NCBI GenBank assembly: GCA_025357545.1
Contig: JANXPB010000066.1
Location: forward strand, 1-52,110
DNA length: 52,110 nucleotides
Source: Holophagaceae bacterium
Lineage (GTDB): Bacteria; Acidobacteriota; Holophagae; Holophagales; Holophagaceae
Direction of reading: 5' to 3'
Shown: positions 8,370-16,745 of the stretch, piece after piece
Position numbering within the stretch: position 1 is the first letter of the stretch
Layout: each line of letters begins with the position of its first letter
The notes under the pieces: model-generated
Told to the model about the DNA's origin: nothing
Seen by the model: the letters and a program-made list of their open reading frames with translations, nothing else
The model's database searches: none
Position numbers and translations under genes: made by a program

Positions 8370-9266
8370 ATGCGAAGGGTCCGAGGAACTGGCTTGATGG
8401 AGCCCCGGATCCGCCTTCCCTTAATCGCAGCCGTGCTGGCTGTGGTACCTGTGCCCGCGGGCGTTCTCGAATCCCGCACGCCCTACCACTCGGCTTCGGA
8501 CGCCGTGGCCCGGCCCGATTCGGCGGTGCTGCTCACAGCCTGGTTCCACCACAGCGCCGGGGTCCAGAAGAGCTTGGAACATGCTCCTGTGCGGGCTGAA
8601 TGGCAGGTGGACGGGGCCTGGAAGCCCCTGGGCGAGACCACCACCGATGGGGAAGGCAAGGCGGTGCTGACCGTCAAGGCGCCCTCCCGGCCGGGAACGG
8701 TGCGGCTGCGCTGGTGGTACCAGCTGCAATCCGCGGACGCGAACCTCGTCGTCGTCGCGGAGAGCCGGCCCGCCTCGGTCTTCGACATCGACGGCACCTT
8801 GACCGTGTCGGACCTGGAGAATTGGAAGGATTACGGGCGCCGCCTACGGCGCAGCCCGAAGCCCGAGGGGCCCCGGCCCCGGCCCCATGCGGTGGAGGCT
8901 GTGCAGGCTTGCGCCACTGACAGCTTCATTGTCTACCTGACGGGCCGGCCGCCTTGGCTGGGAGGGCCCACCCGCGCCTGGCTGGCCATCCATCACTTCC
9001 CCGAAGGCCTGGTGCTGTGGATGCCTACCACCGGCGCCGCGATGCCCACCCAGGCCCACGTGGGCGCGGCCAAGGCGGTCCAGCTGAAAGCTCTGCAGGC
9101 CGCGGGTTTCACGTTCATCCGCGCCTACGGCAATGCGGCCACGGACATCCGCGCCTACGCGGCGGCGGGCATCCCCAAAGCCCAGACCTACATCATGGGC
9201 CGGCATGGCGGCGAAGGCGGGACCGTGGCGGGGGGCGAGGGATTTTCAATGCCCGATTCGCGCTGA
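8370..9266 (+). CDS. lipin/LNS2-like HAD phosphatase, exported
   Basis: The 298-residue protein has an N-terminal hydrophobic segment (signal peptide if translation starts at ATG 8397, a fair alternative to ATG 8370), an Ig-like beta domain to about residue 130, then a HAD phosphatase domain of the lipin (LNS2) type: nucleophile motif DIDGT near 142, YLTGRPPW near 192 and YGNAATDIRAYAAAGIP near 252. Eukaryotic lipins are Mg-dependent phosphatidate phosphatases; bacterial homologues are mostly uncharacterised. Export would place the activity at or outside the inner membrane. It is followed, 26 bp on, by a small membrane protein and then a Spinster-like transporter on the same strand. Confidence 0.8.
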   Translation: MRRVRGTGLMEPRIRLPLIAAVLAVVPVPAGVLESRTPYHSASDAVARPDSAVLLTAWFHHSAGVQKSLEHAPVRAEWQVDGAWKPLGETTTDGEGKAVLTVKAPSRPGTVRLRWWYQLQSADANLVVVAESRPASVFDIDGTLTVSDLENWKDYGRRLRRSPKPEGPRPRPHAVEAVQACATDSFIVYLTGRPPWLGGPTRAWLAIHHFPEGLVLWMPTTGAAMPTQAHVGAAKAVQLKALQAAGFTFIRAYGNAATDIRAYAAAGIPKAQTYIMGRHGGEGGTVAGGEGFSMPDSR

Positions 9267-9292
9267 CTCCCCGCTGGCCTACACTGGCTGCC

Positions 9293-9694
9293 ATGCGAAC
9301 CCTGCTCCGTTTCCTCTTTTCCGCCGTCGGGCTGCTGGTGGCGAGCTATGCGCTGCCGGGGCTCCGCCACGGTTCCTTTGTGGACCTGCTGGCGGTGGCG
9401 GTGCTGCTGGGCGTGCTCAATGCGACCCTGGGCTCCCTGCTGAAATTCATCGCCTTCATCCCGGTGATCTTCTCGTTCGGCTGCTTCAGCCTGGTGATCA
9501 ACGGCCTGGTGTTCTGGCTGGTGGGCTCCCTCTCCCACCGCTTGGGGCTGGGCTTCGAAGTGGCCGGCTTCTGGGCGGGTTTCTTCGGCGCCCTCATCAC
9601 CAGCCTGGTGGCGGGCCTGCTCGAGGTCATCCTCATCGGCCGAGAACGCAGAAATGGGCCGTCCGCGCCCCGCACCATCAAGATCATCAACTGA
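9293..9694 (+). CDS. phage holin family IV-type small membrane protein
   Basis: The 133-residue product has four hydrophobic segments and the signature of the phage_holin_4_2 / YvlD-like family: an ASYALPG start after the first helix, a VLLGVLNATLG turn, then FSFGCFSLVINGLVFWLVG. Despite the family name, chromosomal members are not lysis genes and their role is unknown. A basic C-terminal tail (RERRNGPSAPR) faces the cytoplasm by charge. The ATG at 9293 is the only start giving an intact first helix; a ribosome site is not obvious. It lies between the lipin-like gene and the MFS gene, probably co-transcribed. Confidence 0.8.
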   Translation: MRTLLRFLFSAVGLLVASYALPGLRHGSFVDLLAVAVLLGVLNATLGSLLKFIAFIPVIFSFGCFSLVINGLVFWLVGSLSHRLGLGFEVAGFWAGFFGALITSLVAGLLEVILIGRERRNGPSAPRTIKIIN

Positions 9695-9739
9695 GTTGGC
9701 GGGCTTCCCGCCCCGGATGCAGGACCCAGGAGCTCCTTC

Positions 9740-10984
9740 GTGAAGACCTCCCAGAAACTCCTGGTGTTGCTGACCTGCATCAACCTGGTGAACTATCTGG
9801 ACCGCTACGTGGTGGCGGCGATCCTGGAGCCACTGGGCAAAGAGCTGCATCTGGCGGATTCCCAGCTGGGCAGCCTGACCCTTTATTTCGTGGTGGTGTA
9901 CATGCTGGCCGCGCCGGTTTTCGGATGGCTGGCGGACCGCTACCACCGGCCGCGGCTGGTGGCGGCGGGTGTGGCCTTGTGGAGCCTCTCCACCATGATG
10001 GCGGCCTTCGTGCACAGCTACCCGATGCTGCTGCTCACGCGCTCCCTGGTGGGCGTGGGCGAAGCGGCCTACGCCACCCTGGGGCCCGCTATCCTGAGCG
10101 ACGTGATCCCCGAGGACGAGCGGGCCTCCAAGTTCACCTGGTTCTACCTGGCCATCCCCGTGGGCTCGGCGCTCGGCTATGGGCTCGGGGGCGTGGTGGC
10201 GCAGCACTACGGCTGGCGCGCGGCCTTCCTGGTGGCGGGCCTGCCGGGCCTCCTGTTCGCCGGGCGCATGGCGCTGCTGGCGGATCCCGTGCGTGGGGCC
10301 CTGGACCACATGGTGGACGCCACGGTCTCGGCCTCCTGGGTGCAGAAGCTGGCCGCCATATTCCATAACCGTATCTGGCTGGCCTGCACGGGCAGCTACG
10401 TGGCCTACACCTTCGCCATGGGCGCCCTTTCCACCTGGGGGCCGGCGCTGCTCCAACGGAAATTCGCCGTGAGCGTGGGCGGGGCGGGCCTCATGTTCGG
10501 CGGGCTGGCGGTGGTCACGGGCATCGCGGGCACCTTCCTGGGCGGCAGCCTCACAGGCCGCTTGCAGCATCGCTGGCCCGACGCGGGCGTCTGGATCAGC
10601 GGCCTCACCCTGCTGGGGGCGGTGCCGGCGGTGGCCTGGGCGGTGGTGTCGGGCAGTCTGAGCGTCACCTACGCCATGTTCTTCGTGGCCATGCTACTGC
10701 TCTTCATCAATACGAGTCCGGTGAATTCGCTGACGGTGAGCTGCCTGCCCTCCAGCGTGCGGGCCACGGGCGTAGCCCTGAACGTGCTGTTCATCCACCT
10801 GTTCGGCGATGCCATCAGCCCCCGGCTGGTGGGCAGCCTGAGCGACTGGTTGGGCGGCGGCGGTGTAGCGCTGGGCAAGGCCCTGCTCGTCGCGGTGCCG
10901 GCGGTACTGATGTCTGGCGCGCTTTTGTGGTGGGCCCGGGGCTTCCATGCCTCCGCACCCCACCTGGCGGGCCCGGAAACCTAG
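9740..10984 (+). CDS. MFS transporter, Spinster-like
   Basis: This 414-residue protein has 12 hydrophobic segments and MFS signatures: NYLDRYVVAAIL in helix 1, GWLADRYHRPRL in the loop 2-3, and RSLVGVGEAAYATLGPAIL in helix 4-5. The NYLDR plus GVGEA pattern is typical of the Spinster (Spns) subgroup, whose animal members export lysophospholipids or sphingosine phosphate; bacterial members are largely uncharacterised. The start is GTG at 9740 with a CCAGGAGCT ribosome site. It follows the lipin-like and holin-IV genes on the same strand, which invites a lipid-related role, but MFS substrates cannot be read from sequence. Confidence 0.85.
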   Translation: MKTSQKLLVLLTCINLVNYLDRYVVAAILEPLGKELHLADSQLGSLTLYFVVVYMLAAPVFGWLADRYHRPRLVAAGVALWSLSTMMAAFVHSYPMLLLTRSLVGVGEAAYATLGPAILSDVIPEDERASKFTWFYLAIPVGSALGYGLGGVVAQHYGWRAAFLVAGLPGLLFAGRMALLADPVRGALDHMVDATVSASWVQKLAAIFHNRIWLACTGSYVAYTFAMGALSTWGPALLQRKFAVSVGGAGLMFGGLAVVTGIAGTFLGGSLTGRLQHRWPDAGVWISGLTLLGAVPAVAWAVVSGSLSVTYAMFFVAMLLLFINTSPVNSLTVSCLPSSVRATGVALNVLFIHLFGDAISPRLVGSLSDWLGGGGVALGKALLVAVPAVLMSGALLWWARGFHASAPHLAGPET

Positions 10985-11035
10985 GCGGGAAGGGGGGCCG
11001 TGCCGCTATGCTGGTGGCCCATCTCTGGAGTCTCC

Positions 11036-12304
11036 ATGCGCCGATCCACCTTGTGCGGTCTGATGCTCGCCACCAGCGCGGGGCTGGGGGCCCAGGACCG
11101 CGACGCCCGCATCGCCAAGGCGGCTGAGGCGCTGCGGCCCCGCCTCGTGGAGACCCGCCGGGACTTCCACCGGCATCCGGAGCTTTCCAACCAGGAGGAA
11201 CGCACCTCGCGTATTGTGGCCGAACGGCTGCGAGCGCTGGGCCTGGAGGTCAAAACAGGGGTTGGTAAATTCGGCGTAGTCGCCCTGCTGAAAGGAGGGA
11301 AGCCGGGTCCGGTCGTCGCCTACCGGGCGGACATGGATGCGCTGCCCATCACCGAGGTCCACGAAGTGCCCTACAAGTCCCAGAACGTGGGGGTGATGCA
11401 TGCCTGCGGGCACGACGCGCACACCACCGTCGGCCTGGGCATCGCCGAAGTGCTGGCCGGCATGAAGGCTGAGCTGCACGGCACCGTGAAATTCATCTTC
11501 CAGCCGGCGGAAGAAGGCGCGCCCGGCAACGAAGAAGGTGGCGCGGCCCTGATGATCAAAGAAGGCGTCATGGAGAATCCCAAGATCGACGCGATCTTCG
11601 GGCTGCACACGAACGCCGGCCTGCCAGTGGGCACCATGAGCCTGAAGGCCGGTCCCATGCTGGCTTCCGTGGACACCTGGGTGCTGACGGTGCGCGGAAA
11701 GATGGCCCACGGGGGGGCGGCGCCGCACCAGGGCATCGACGCGGTGCTGGTGTCGGCGGAGTGTATCGAGGCCCTGCAGACCATCCGCAGCCGCCGCATC
11801 GACCCACTGCAGCCGATGGTGCTGAGCGTCGGCACCATCCATGGCGGGATCCGGGACAACATCATCGCCGAAGAGGTGCGCATGGAAGGCACCCTGCGGA
11901 CCCTCGATCCCGATGTGCGGGCCCGGGCCAAGGGCTTGATGAAGGAAATCCTGGATGGCGTCACCGCCGCCCATGGCGCCCGCTATGAGTTGAGCTACCG
12001 GGCCAACACCGCCTACCCGGTGACCGTGAACGACGCCGCCCTGGTGACCGCGACGCTGCCCACCCTCGCCCGGGTCCTTGGTCCGCAGTTGGTGCCCGGC
12101 CCCACGGTCATGGGCGCCGAGGACTTCTCCTTCTTTCAGGAACGCGCGCCCGGCGCCTATCTCTGGCTGGGGGTGGCCAATCCCGCCAAGGGTTTCACCA
12201 GCGGCGCCCACACCGCGGTCTTCGATTTGGACGAAGAGGCTCTGGTGGTGGGCGTGCGGACCATGTGCAGCGTGCTGGCGGACAACCTGGAACACCGGCC
12301 CTGA
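11036..12304 (+). CDS. M20 family amidohydrolase (IAA-amino acid hydrolase/carboxypeptidase type), exported
   Basis: The 422-residue zinc-dependent hydrolase starts with a signal peptide (MRRSTLCGLMLATSAGLGAQ), so it is periplasmic or secreted. Family motifs are the DFHRHPELS stretch near residue 43, the ADMDALPI strand, HACGHDAHT with the metal-binding His and Cys, and QPAEEG with the catalytic Glu pair; the C-terminal GAEDFSFF supplies the last metal-site residues. Members cleave N-acyl amino acids or small peptides. The ATG at 11036 (GGAG site upstream) is chosen over the longer frame because it begins the signal peptide. It follows the MFS gene by 51 bp and could be its partner in peptide or amino-acid-conjugate use. 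Confidence 0.9.
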   Translation: MRRSTLCGLMLATSAGLGAQDRDARIAKAAEALRPRLVETRRDFHRHPELSNQEERTSRIVAERLRALGLEVKTGVGKFGVVALLKGGKPGPVVAYRADMDALPITEVHEVPYKSQNVGVMHACGHDAHTTVGLGIAEVLAGMKAELHGTVKFIFQPAEEGAPGNEEGGAALMIKEGVMENPKIDAIFGLHTNAGLPVGTMSLKAGPMLASVDTWVLTVRGKMAHGGAAPHQGIDAVLVSAECIEALQTIRSRRIDPLQPMVLSVGTIHGGIRDNIIAEEVRMEGTLRTLDPDVRARAKGLMKEILDGVTAAHGARYELSYRANTAYPVTVNDAALVTATLPTLARVLGPQLVPGPTVMGAEDFSFFQERAPGAYLWLGVANPAKGFTSGAHTAVFDLDEEALVVGVRTMCSVLADNLEHRP

Positions 12305-12837
12305 AGCGTGGAATGCAGCGTGGAATCCAGATTGTGCCGGGTTCCCTCAGCGGCTGCCGAAGGTCCAGGAAAATGCCCTCGGGATCCCGGACGTAGGCGA
12401 ATTTGCCATGGCCATGAGCTTCGTGGGATTCGGCGGCGGCGCCTTCCTTTCCAAGTTGGTGAAGGACGACACCCGGGTCTTTCTTCGCGCCAGTTGACGC
12501 GTGCCGCTAGGCATGGCGCACCCGGAATCGGCGCCCTGGCAGTTGCCCTCGCTGAAGCACTGGACAGGAAGCCCGGGAGGCCTCGCATACCTATCCTTCA
12601 GGTCGACGCAATCGCCCTCAACCACGAACACACCACTGATTCCAAGGATGGTGGGCTCATGCAGCTGCGGCTCCTCTGCGGGGATGGGCCATTTCGACCG
12701 CTGCCCGCGAATGGTATATCCCAACATGGCCCCAGCTCTCCCAAACCTAATAAAAATTCGATCGCATTGGCATTGACTTGGGAACATTCTGGTCCGAAGC
12801 TCCTCACTACATAATTGAGAGCCCAGGAGACTTTCAC
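12305..12837. other. 533-bp intergenic stretch with gene debris
   Basis: No intact gene is visible between the amidohydrolase and the EAL regulator. The left third holds the glyoxalase-like remnant on the minus strand (listed separately). The right part, from about 12680, becomes AT-richer (AATAAAAATTCGATC near 12750) and should contain the promoter of the EAL regulator, although I see no well-spaced -35/-10 pair. Confidence 0.5.
12344..12499 (-). pseudogene. VOC/glyoxalase superfamily C-terminal remnant
   Basis: Read on the minus strand, one frame gives DPGVVLHQLGKEG, then HGHGKFAYVRDPEGIFLDL, which is the hallmark end of a vicinal-oxygen-chelate fold (KFAY-x-DPEGI-x-L-DL, with the Glu as a metal ligand). 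Just upstream the same frame hits a TAG near 12502, and no start or N-terminal half can be found, while downstream it runs without stop into antisense of the amidohydrolase. It is therefore a decayed fragment, not a gene. Confidence 0.65.
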
Positions 12838-14040
12838 ATGGAATTCGGGAATCGAGCCGTCATGGTGGTCGAAGACCACGATTTCCAACGAAGGATGATG
12901 CTCCGGCTGCTCAAGGACCTGGGTGTGGTGGACCTGGTGGAAGCCGCCAACGGCCGCGAGGCTATGGAGATCCTCACGGCCCGCGCGACGCCCGTGGATG
13001 TGGTGTTCTGCGATCTGGACATGCCTGAGATGGATGGCATCGAATTCATCAGCCATCTGGCCGAGAAGCAGCTGGCGCTTTCGGTGGCGGTGGTGAGCGG
13101 CATGGAGCCTTCCATCCTCAACACCGTGGAGACCATGGCCCGGGCCTACGGTTTGCAAGTGCTGGGCGCCATCGTCAAGCCCCTGACGCTCCAGGAGCTC
13201 ACGACCTGCCTCGGGCGCTACGTGCCCCGGGAGAAGGACCACAGCGGCTATGTGGCCGTGAAGGAATTCACGCCCGAAGATCTGAAGGCCGGCCTCGCCC
13301 GCCGGGAATTTCTGGCCTTCTTCCAGCCCAAGGTCTCCTTCAGCACCGGGGAACTGCTGGGCGTCGAGGCCCTGGTGCGATGGTTCCGCCCGGGTCACGG
13401 GGTGGTGACCCCGATCTATTTCATCCCGAGCATAGAGCTGGAAGGGTTGGTGGTGCCCCTCACCGAAACGCTGCTCCAACAGACCTGCGCCTACCTCTTG
13501 GCCTGGCAGGAACGGGGCCTCCATCTGGACGCTTCGGTCAATGTGTCCATGCTCTGCCTCTCGGATGTGAGCATCGCGGACCGCTTCAACGACATCGTCC
13601 GGAAGGCTGACTGCGACCCCAAGCGCATCACGCTGGAAGTGACCGAGACCGAAGTCATGAGCGAGGTGGCCAAGGTCCTGAATGTGCTGGCCCGCCTGCG
13701 GCTCAAAGGCTTCGGCTTGTCCATCGACGACTTCGGGACCGGGTACTCCTCGCTCCAGCAGCTCAGCAACGTCCCCTTCACGGAATTGAAGATCGACCAG
13801 AGCTTCGTGAAGGATTCGCCGGAACAGCCACGCCACAGGACCATCGTGCAGACGAGCCTGGAACTGGCCCGGAAGCTCAACCTCAAGACCGTGGCGGAGG
13901 GCGTGGAGACCCGCGCCGAATGGGATCTGCTCAAGTCGCTGGGCTGCGAGCAGGCCCAAGGCTACTTCATCGCCCGCCCCATGCCCGGCCCGCAGATCCC
14001 GGACTGGGCCCAGTTGTGGCAGGCCCCGGAAGCTCAATAG
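12838..14040 (+). CDS. response regulator with EAL domain (c-di-GMP phosphodiesterase)
   Basis: The 400-residue protein has a receiver domain (residues 5-130; phospho-acceptor Asp in FCDLDMPEMDG, conserved Lys in AIVKPLT) and an EAL domain (about 150-390). Catalytic signatures are intact: VEALVRW, NVSM, ITLEVTETE, DDFGTGYSSL, KIDQSFV and AEGVET, so it should hydrolyse c-di-GMP to pGpG. The ATG at 12838 has an AGGAG site upstream; a longer frame to 12778 has none. No kinase is adjacent, so its partner is elsewhere. It converges with mutS with only 30 bp between the stops. Confidence 0.93.
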   Translation: MEFGNRAVMVVEDHDFQRRMMLRLLKDLGVVDLVEAANGREAMEILTARATPVDVVFCDLDMPEMDGIEFISHLAEKQLALSVAVVSGMEPSILNTVETMARAYGLQVLGAIVKPLTLQELTTCLGRYVPREKDHSGYVAVKEFTPEDLKAGLARREFLAFFQPKVSFSTGELLGVEALVRWFRPGHGVVTPIYFIPSIELEGLVVPLTETLLQQTCAYLLAWQERGLHLDASVNVSMLCLSDVSIADRFNDIVRKADCDPKRITLEVTETEVMSEVAKVLNVLARLRLKGFGLSIDDFGTGYSSLQQLSNVPFTELKIDQSFVKDSPEQPRHRTIVQTSLELARKLNLKTVAEGVETRAEWDLLKSLGCEQAQGYFIARPMPGPQIPDWAQLWQAPEAQ

Positions 14041-14070
14041 GCCCACCCGAACCTGGGGCGGCGGACTGGG

Positions 14071-16611
14071 TTAGCGCGGCTGGCGCTGCCGGTCGGCGGC
14101 CCAGTTCATCACTTCCAGCGGGGTCATGCGGCTGAGGTCCAGGGCCAGCAGCTCTTCCCGCAACGGCTCCACCTCGGCCTCGAAGAGGGGCAGTGGCGGC
14201 TGTTGCGCGGCGCCCCGGACGGCGGATTTCCCCGGGCGCGCCGCGGCCGGTTCCTCCGAGAGCAACCGCTGCGCCTTCGCGATAACGGATTTCGGCAGGC
14301 CGGCCAGCTTGGCCACCTGGATGCCATAGCTGCGGTCCGCGGGCCCTGGCCCGATGCGATGCAGGAAAAGCAGTTGCTCTTCCCACTCCTGGACCTCCAC
14401 GTGGAGGTTGGCGATGCGCGGGTCCTCGGCGAGCCGGGTCATTTCGAAAAAATGGGTCGCAAAAAGGGTGCGCGGCTCGCCGCCCTTGAGGTCCCGCAGG
14501 TGGAGCGCGATGGCTTCCGCCAGTGCGAGGCCGTCCCGGGTGCTGGTGCCCCGGCCGATCTCGTCCAGGATCACCAGGCTCGCGGGTGTCACCTGGTTGA
14601 GGATGCGGGCGGTTTCGGTCATCTCCACCATGAAGGTGGATTGGCCCTTGGACAGGAAATCTGAGGCGCCGATGCGCGTGAAGATGCGGTCGGTGATGCC
14701 GAAGCGCATCAACTCGGCGGGCACGAAGGAGCCAGTCTGGGCCAGCACCACCAGCAGGGCCGCCGTGCGGAGGAAGGTGGATTTGCCGCCCATGTTGGGG
14801 CCCGTCACTACCGCCATGCTCTGGAAGGGTGTGAGGCCCAGGTCATTGGGGATGCATTCGCGGCCGAGGCGGGCCTCCAGCATGGGGTGGCGGGCTCCGG
14901 CCAGGACCAGTTCCCGCTCGGCGCTGACCTCTGGGCGGGTCCAGCCGCCCTGCCTCGCCCGCTCGGCGAAGGCGCACAACAGGTCCAGGGCGGCGACAGC
15001 CTTGGACAGGACCCCCAGGCTGGCCCGGGCCGCCAGCACTGCCTCGAGCAGGCGCTTGAACTGAAGGGTTTCCAGTCGTACTTGGTCGCTCTCGGCGCTA
15101 AGCAGGCGCTGCTCGAAAGCCAAGAGCTTTTCGGTGGTGAAACGCTCGGCGTTGGCCAGGGTCTGCTTCCGGATGAAGTGGGCCGGAGCCGCGCCCAGAT
15201 TGGCTTTGGTGATCTCGAAGTAGTACCCGAACACCCGGTTGTATTTGATCTTCAAACTGCCGATGCCCGAGGCGATGCGCTCCTCCTCCTCCAGTTCGAG
15301 CATCACCTGTTTCGCATCCCGGGCCAGGCGGCGGATGGCGTCCAGTTCGGCATCCACGCCATCCCGGATGACCTTGCCCTTTTCGATGTCCAGGGCCGGG
15401 GCGGCCTCCACGCAGCGCCGCAGTTCTTCGAAGAGATCGCTGCAGAGCGGAGTCCCGGTCGGCCAGAGGCCCAATTCCGCCGCATCGCCAAACCAGCCCC
15501 GGTCCTGCAGCAGCTCCGGGAGCTCCTGCAGGCGGGCCAGGCCATCGCGCAGCTGCGCCAGCTCCGGCGGCGTGGCGAGGCCGAGCGCCACCCGGCCCAG
15601 CAGGCGGTCCAGGTCTGGCACCTGGGCGAAGAGTTTCTGCAAGGGTTCGCGGCGGCTGTCTTCGGTGAGCCAGGCCACCCGGGACCAGCGGCTTTCCAGG
15701 GCGGCGCGGTCCCGCAGCGGCTGTTCGAGCCAGGCCCGCAGCAGCCGCGAACCCATGCGGGTGCGGCACTGGTCCAGCAGCGCCAGCAGGCTGCCGGCCT
15801 TGCCGCCGTCCAAGGTGTTGGCGAAGAGTTCGAGGTGCCTCGCGCTGGTGGCATCCAGCAGCGGGCCCGCGGCGCCCAATTCCACCGACACTCCCTGCAA
15901 GTGCGCGGGGCGGCCTTTCTGGGTGATTTCGACCTGGTCGAGCAGCGCACCCAAGGCGCCCTGGGCGGCGGGGAAGGCTTCGAGGCCCACGCCCTCCAAG
16001 TGCTGCCACCCGAAAAAGGCGAGGATCTGCTGGGTGGCCCGGGCCGCTTCGAAGCGCCAAGAGGGCAGGCGCTGGATGGCGGCGATTTCCAACGGGGCTT
16101 CGGCGCCTTCGGCCAGCAGCAATTCGTGGGGAGCCAGGCGCTCCAGTGTGGCAACGAGGGTCGACTCGCCCTCCCCTGGCAGCACACGGATCTGGCCGCT
16201 GGCGAGCTGCAGCAGGGCGATGCCCCACTGTGCGCCCACCCGGTGTACCGAGGCCAGCCAGCGTCCATCGTCGTCCAGCCAGGTGCCCGGCGTAATGATG
16301 CGGGAGATGGCCCGGGGCAGCAGGCCCTTGACCTCCTCGGGCTTGGCCGTGGGCTCGGCGATGGCGGCGCTGTAGCCGGCGGCCAGCAGCTTCGGCAGGT
16401 AGCTCTCCAGCGCGAAGTGCGGCAGGCCGCACATGGGTGTTTCGGCCTCGGTGCCTTTGCCCCTCGCGGTGAGCGCGATCTCCAGGATGGGGGCCGCCAC
16501 CACCGCGTCCTCGCCGATGAGTTCGTAGAAATCCCCCATGCGCGTCAGCAGGATCGCGCTGCCCGCCTCGCGTTTGAGGGCGGCGATCTGGAGCATCATG
16601 GGTGTGGACAT
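14071..16611 (-). CDS. mutS: DNA mismatch repair protein MutS
   Basis: The 846-residue protein is full-length MutS1. The N-terminal mismatch-reading motif is present (GDFYEL, with the intercalating Phe and the Glu two residues on), followed by connector, lever and clamp regions and the C-terminal ABC-type ATPase: Walker A TGPNMGGKST near residues 601-610, Walker B VILDEIGRGTSTRDG, and the ATHFFEM His switch. It binds mispaired bases and recruits MutL; no mutL is in this window. A palindromic repeat element starts a few bases upstream of its ATG, separating it from the aminotransferase gene on the same strand. Confidence 0.97.
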   Translation of the reverse strand: MSTPMMLQIAALKREAGSAILLTRMGDFYELIGEDAVVAAPILEIALTARGKGTEAETPMCGLPHFALESYLPKLLAAGYSAAIAEPTAKPEEVKGLLPRAISRIITPGTWLDDDGRWLASVHRVGAQWGIALLQLASGQIRVLPGEGESTLVATLERLAPHELLLAEGAEAPLEIAAIQRLPSWRFEAARATQQILAFFGWQHLEGVGLEAFPAAQGALGALLDQVEITQKGRPAHLQGVSVELGAAGPLLDATSARHLELFANTLDGGKAGSLLALLDQCRTRMGSRLLRAWLEQPLRDRAALESRWSRVAWLTEDSRREPLQKLFAQVPDLDRLLGRVALGLATPPELAQLRDGLARLQELPELLQDRGWFGDAAELGLWPTGTPLCSDLFEELRRCVEAAPALDIEKGKVIRDGVDAELDAIRRLARDAKQVMLELEEEERIASGIGSLKIKYNRVFGYYFEITKANLGAAPAHFIRKQTLANAERFTTEKLLAFEQRLLSAESDQVRLETLQFKRLLEAVLAARASLGVLSKAVAALDLLCAFAERARQGGWTRPEVSAERELVLAGARHPMLEARLGRECIPNDLGLTPFQSMAVVTGPNMGGKSTFLRTAALLVVLAQTGSFVPAELMRFGITDRIFTRIGASDFLSKGQSTFMVEMTETARILNQVTPASLVILDEIGRGTSTRDGLALAEAIALHLRDLKGGEPRTLFATHFFEMTRLAEDPRIANLHVEVQEWEEQLLFLHRIGPGPADRSYGIQVAKLAGLPKSVIAKAQRLLSEEPAAARPGKSAVRGAAQQPPLPLFEAEVEPLREELLALDLSRMTPLEVMNWAADRQRQPR

Positions 16612-16616
16612 GTTTT

Positions 16617-16745
16617 GAAACCGCTAATGGCGCGAATGTTCGCGAATCAAGTGCCTATCAGGTAATTGAAGAAGGAGCATCTTCACATCATCGCGCAGGT
16701 GGGGCGGGGGTGGGGCTTGATGCCCTTGCGCCTTAGCGGCTAAAC
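16617..16745. repeat. palindromic intergenic element B
   Basis: The left arm (GAAACCGCTAATGGCGCGAATG, shown in two parts at 16617-16638) pairs imperfectly with the right arm (GCGCCTTAGCGGCTAA at about 16727-16742). The left arm also aligns with the left arm of element A at 2907 (GAAACC-C, ATG, C-C, AT-TTC-CG-AAT). The right arm holds the TAA stop of the aminotransferase gene, and the left arm begins 5 bases upstream of the mutS start codon, so the element fills the whole spacer. Confidence 0.5.

Noticed and set aside
9293-9694. Prophage lysis gene (holin)
   Set aside because: Only the family name is phage-like; no phage genes surround it and the neighbours are metabolic.
14887-16665. Plus-strand frame of almost 600 codons opposite mutS
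   Set aside because: It has Gln/Gly/Ala-rich low-complexity composition and no domains, while mutS on the other strand is complete.
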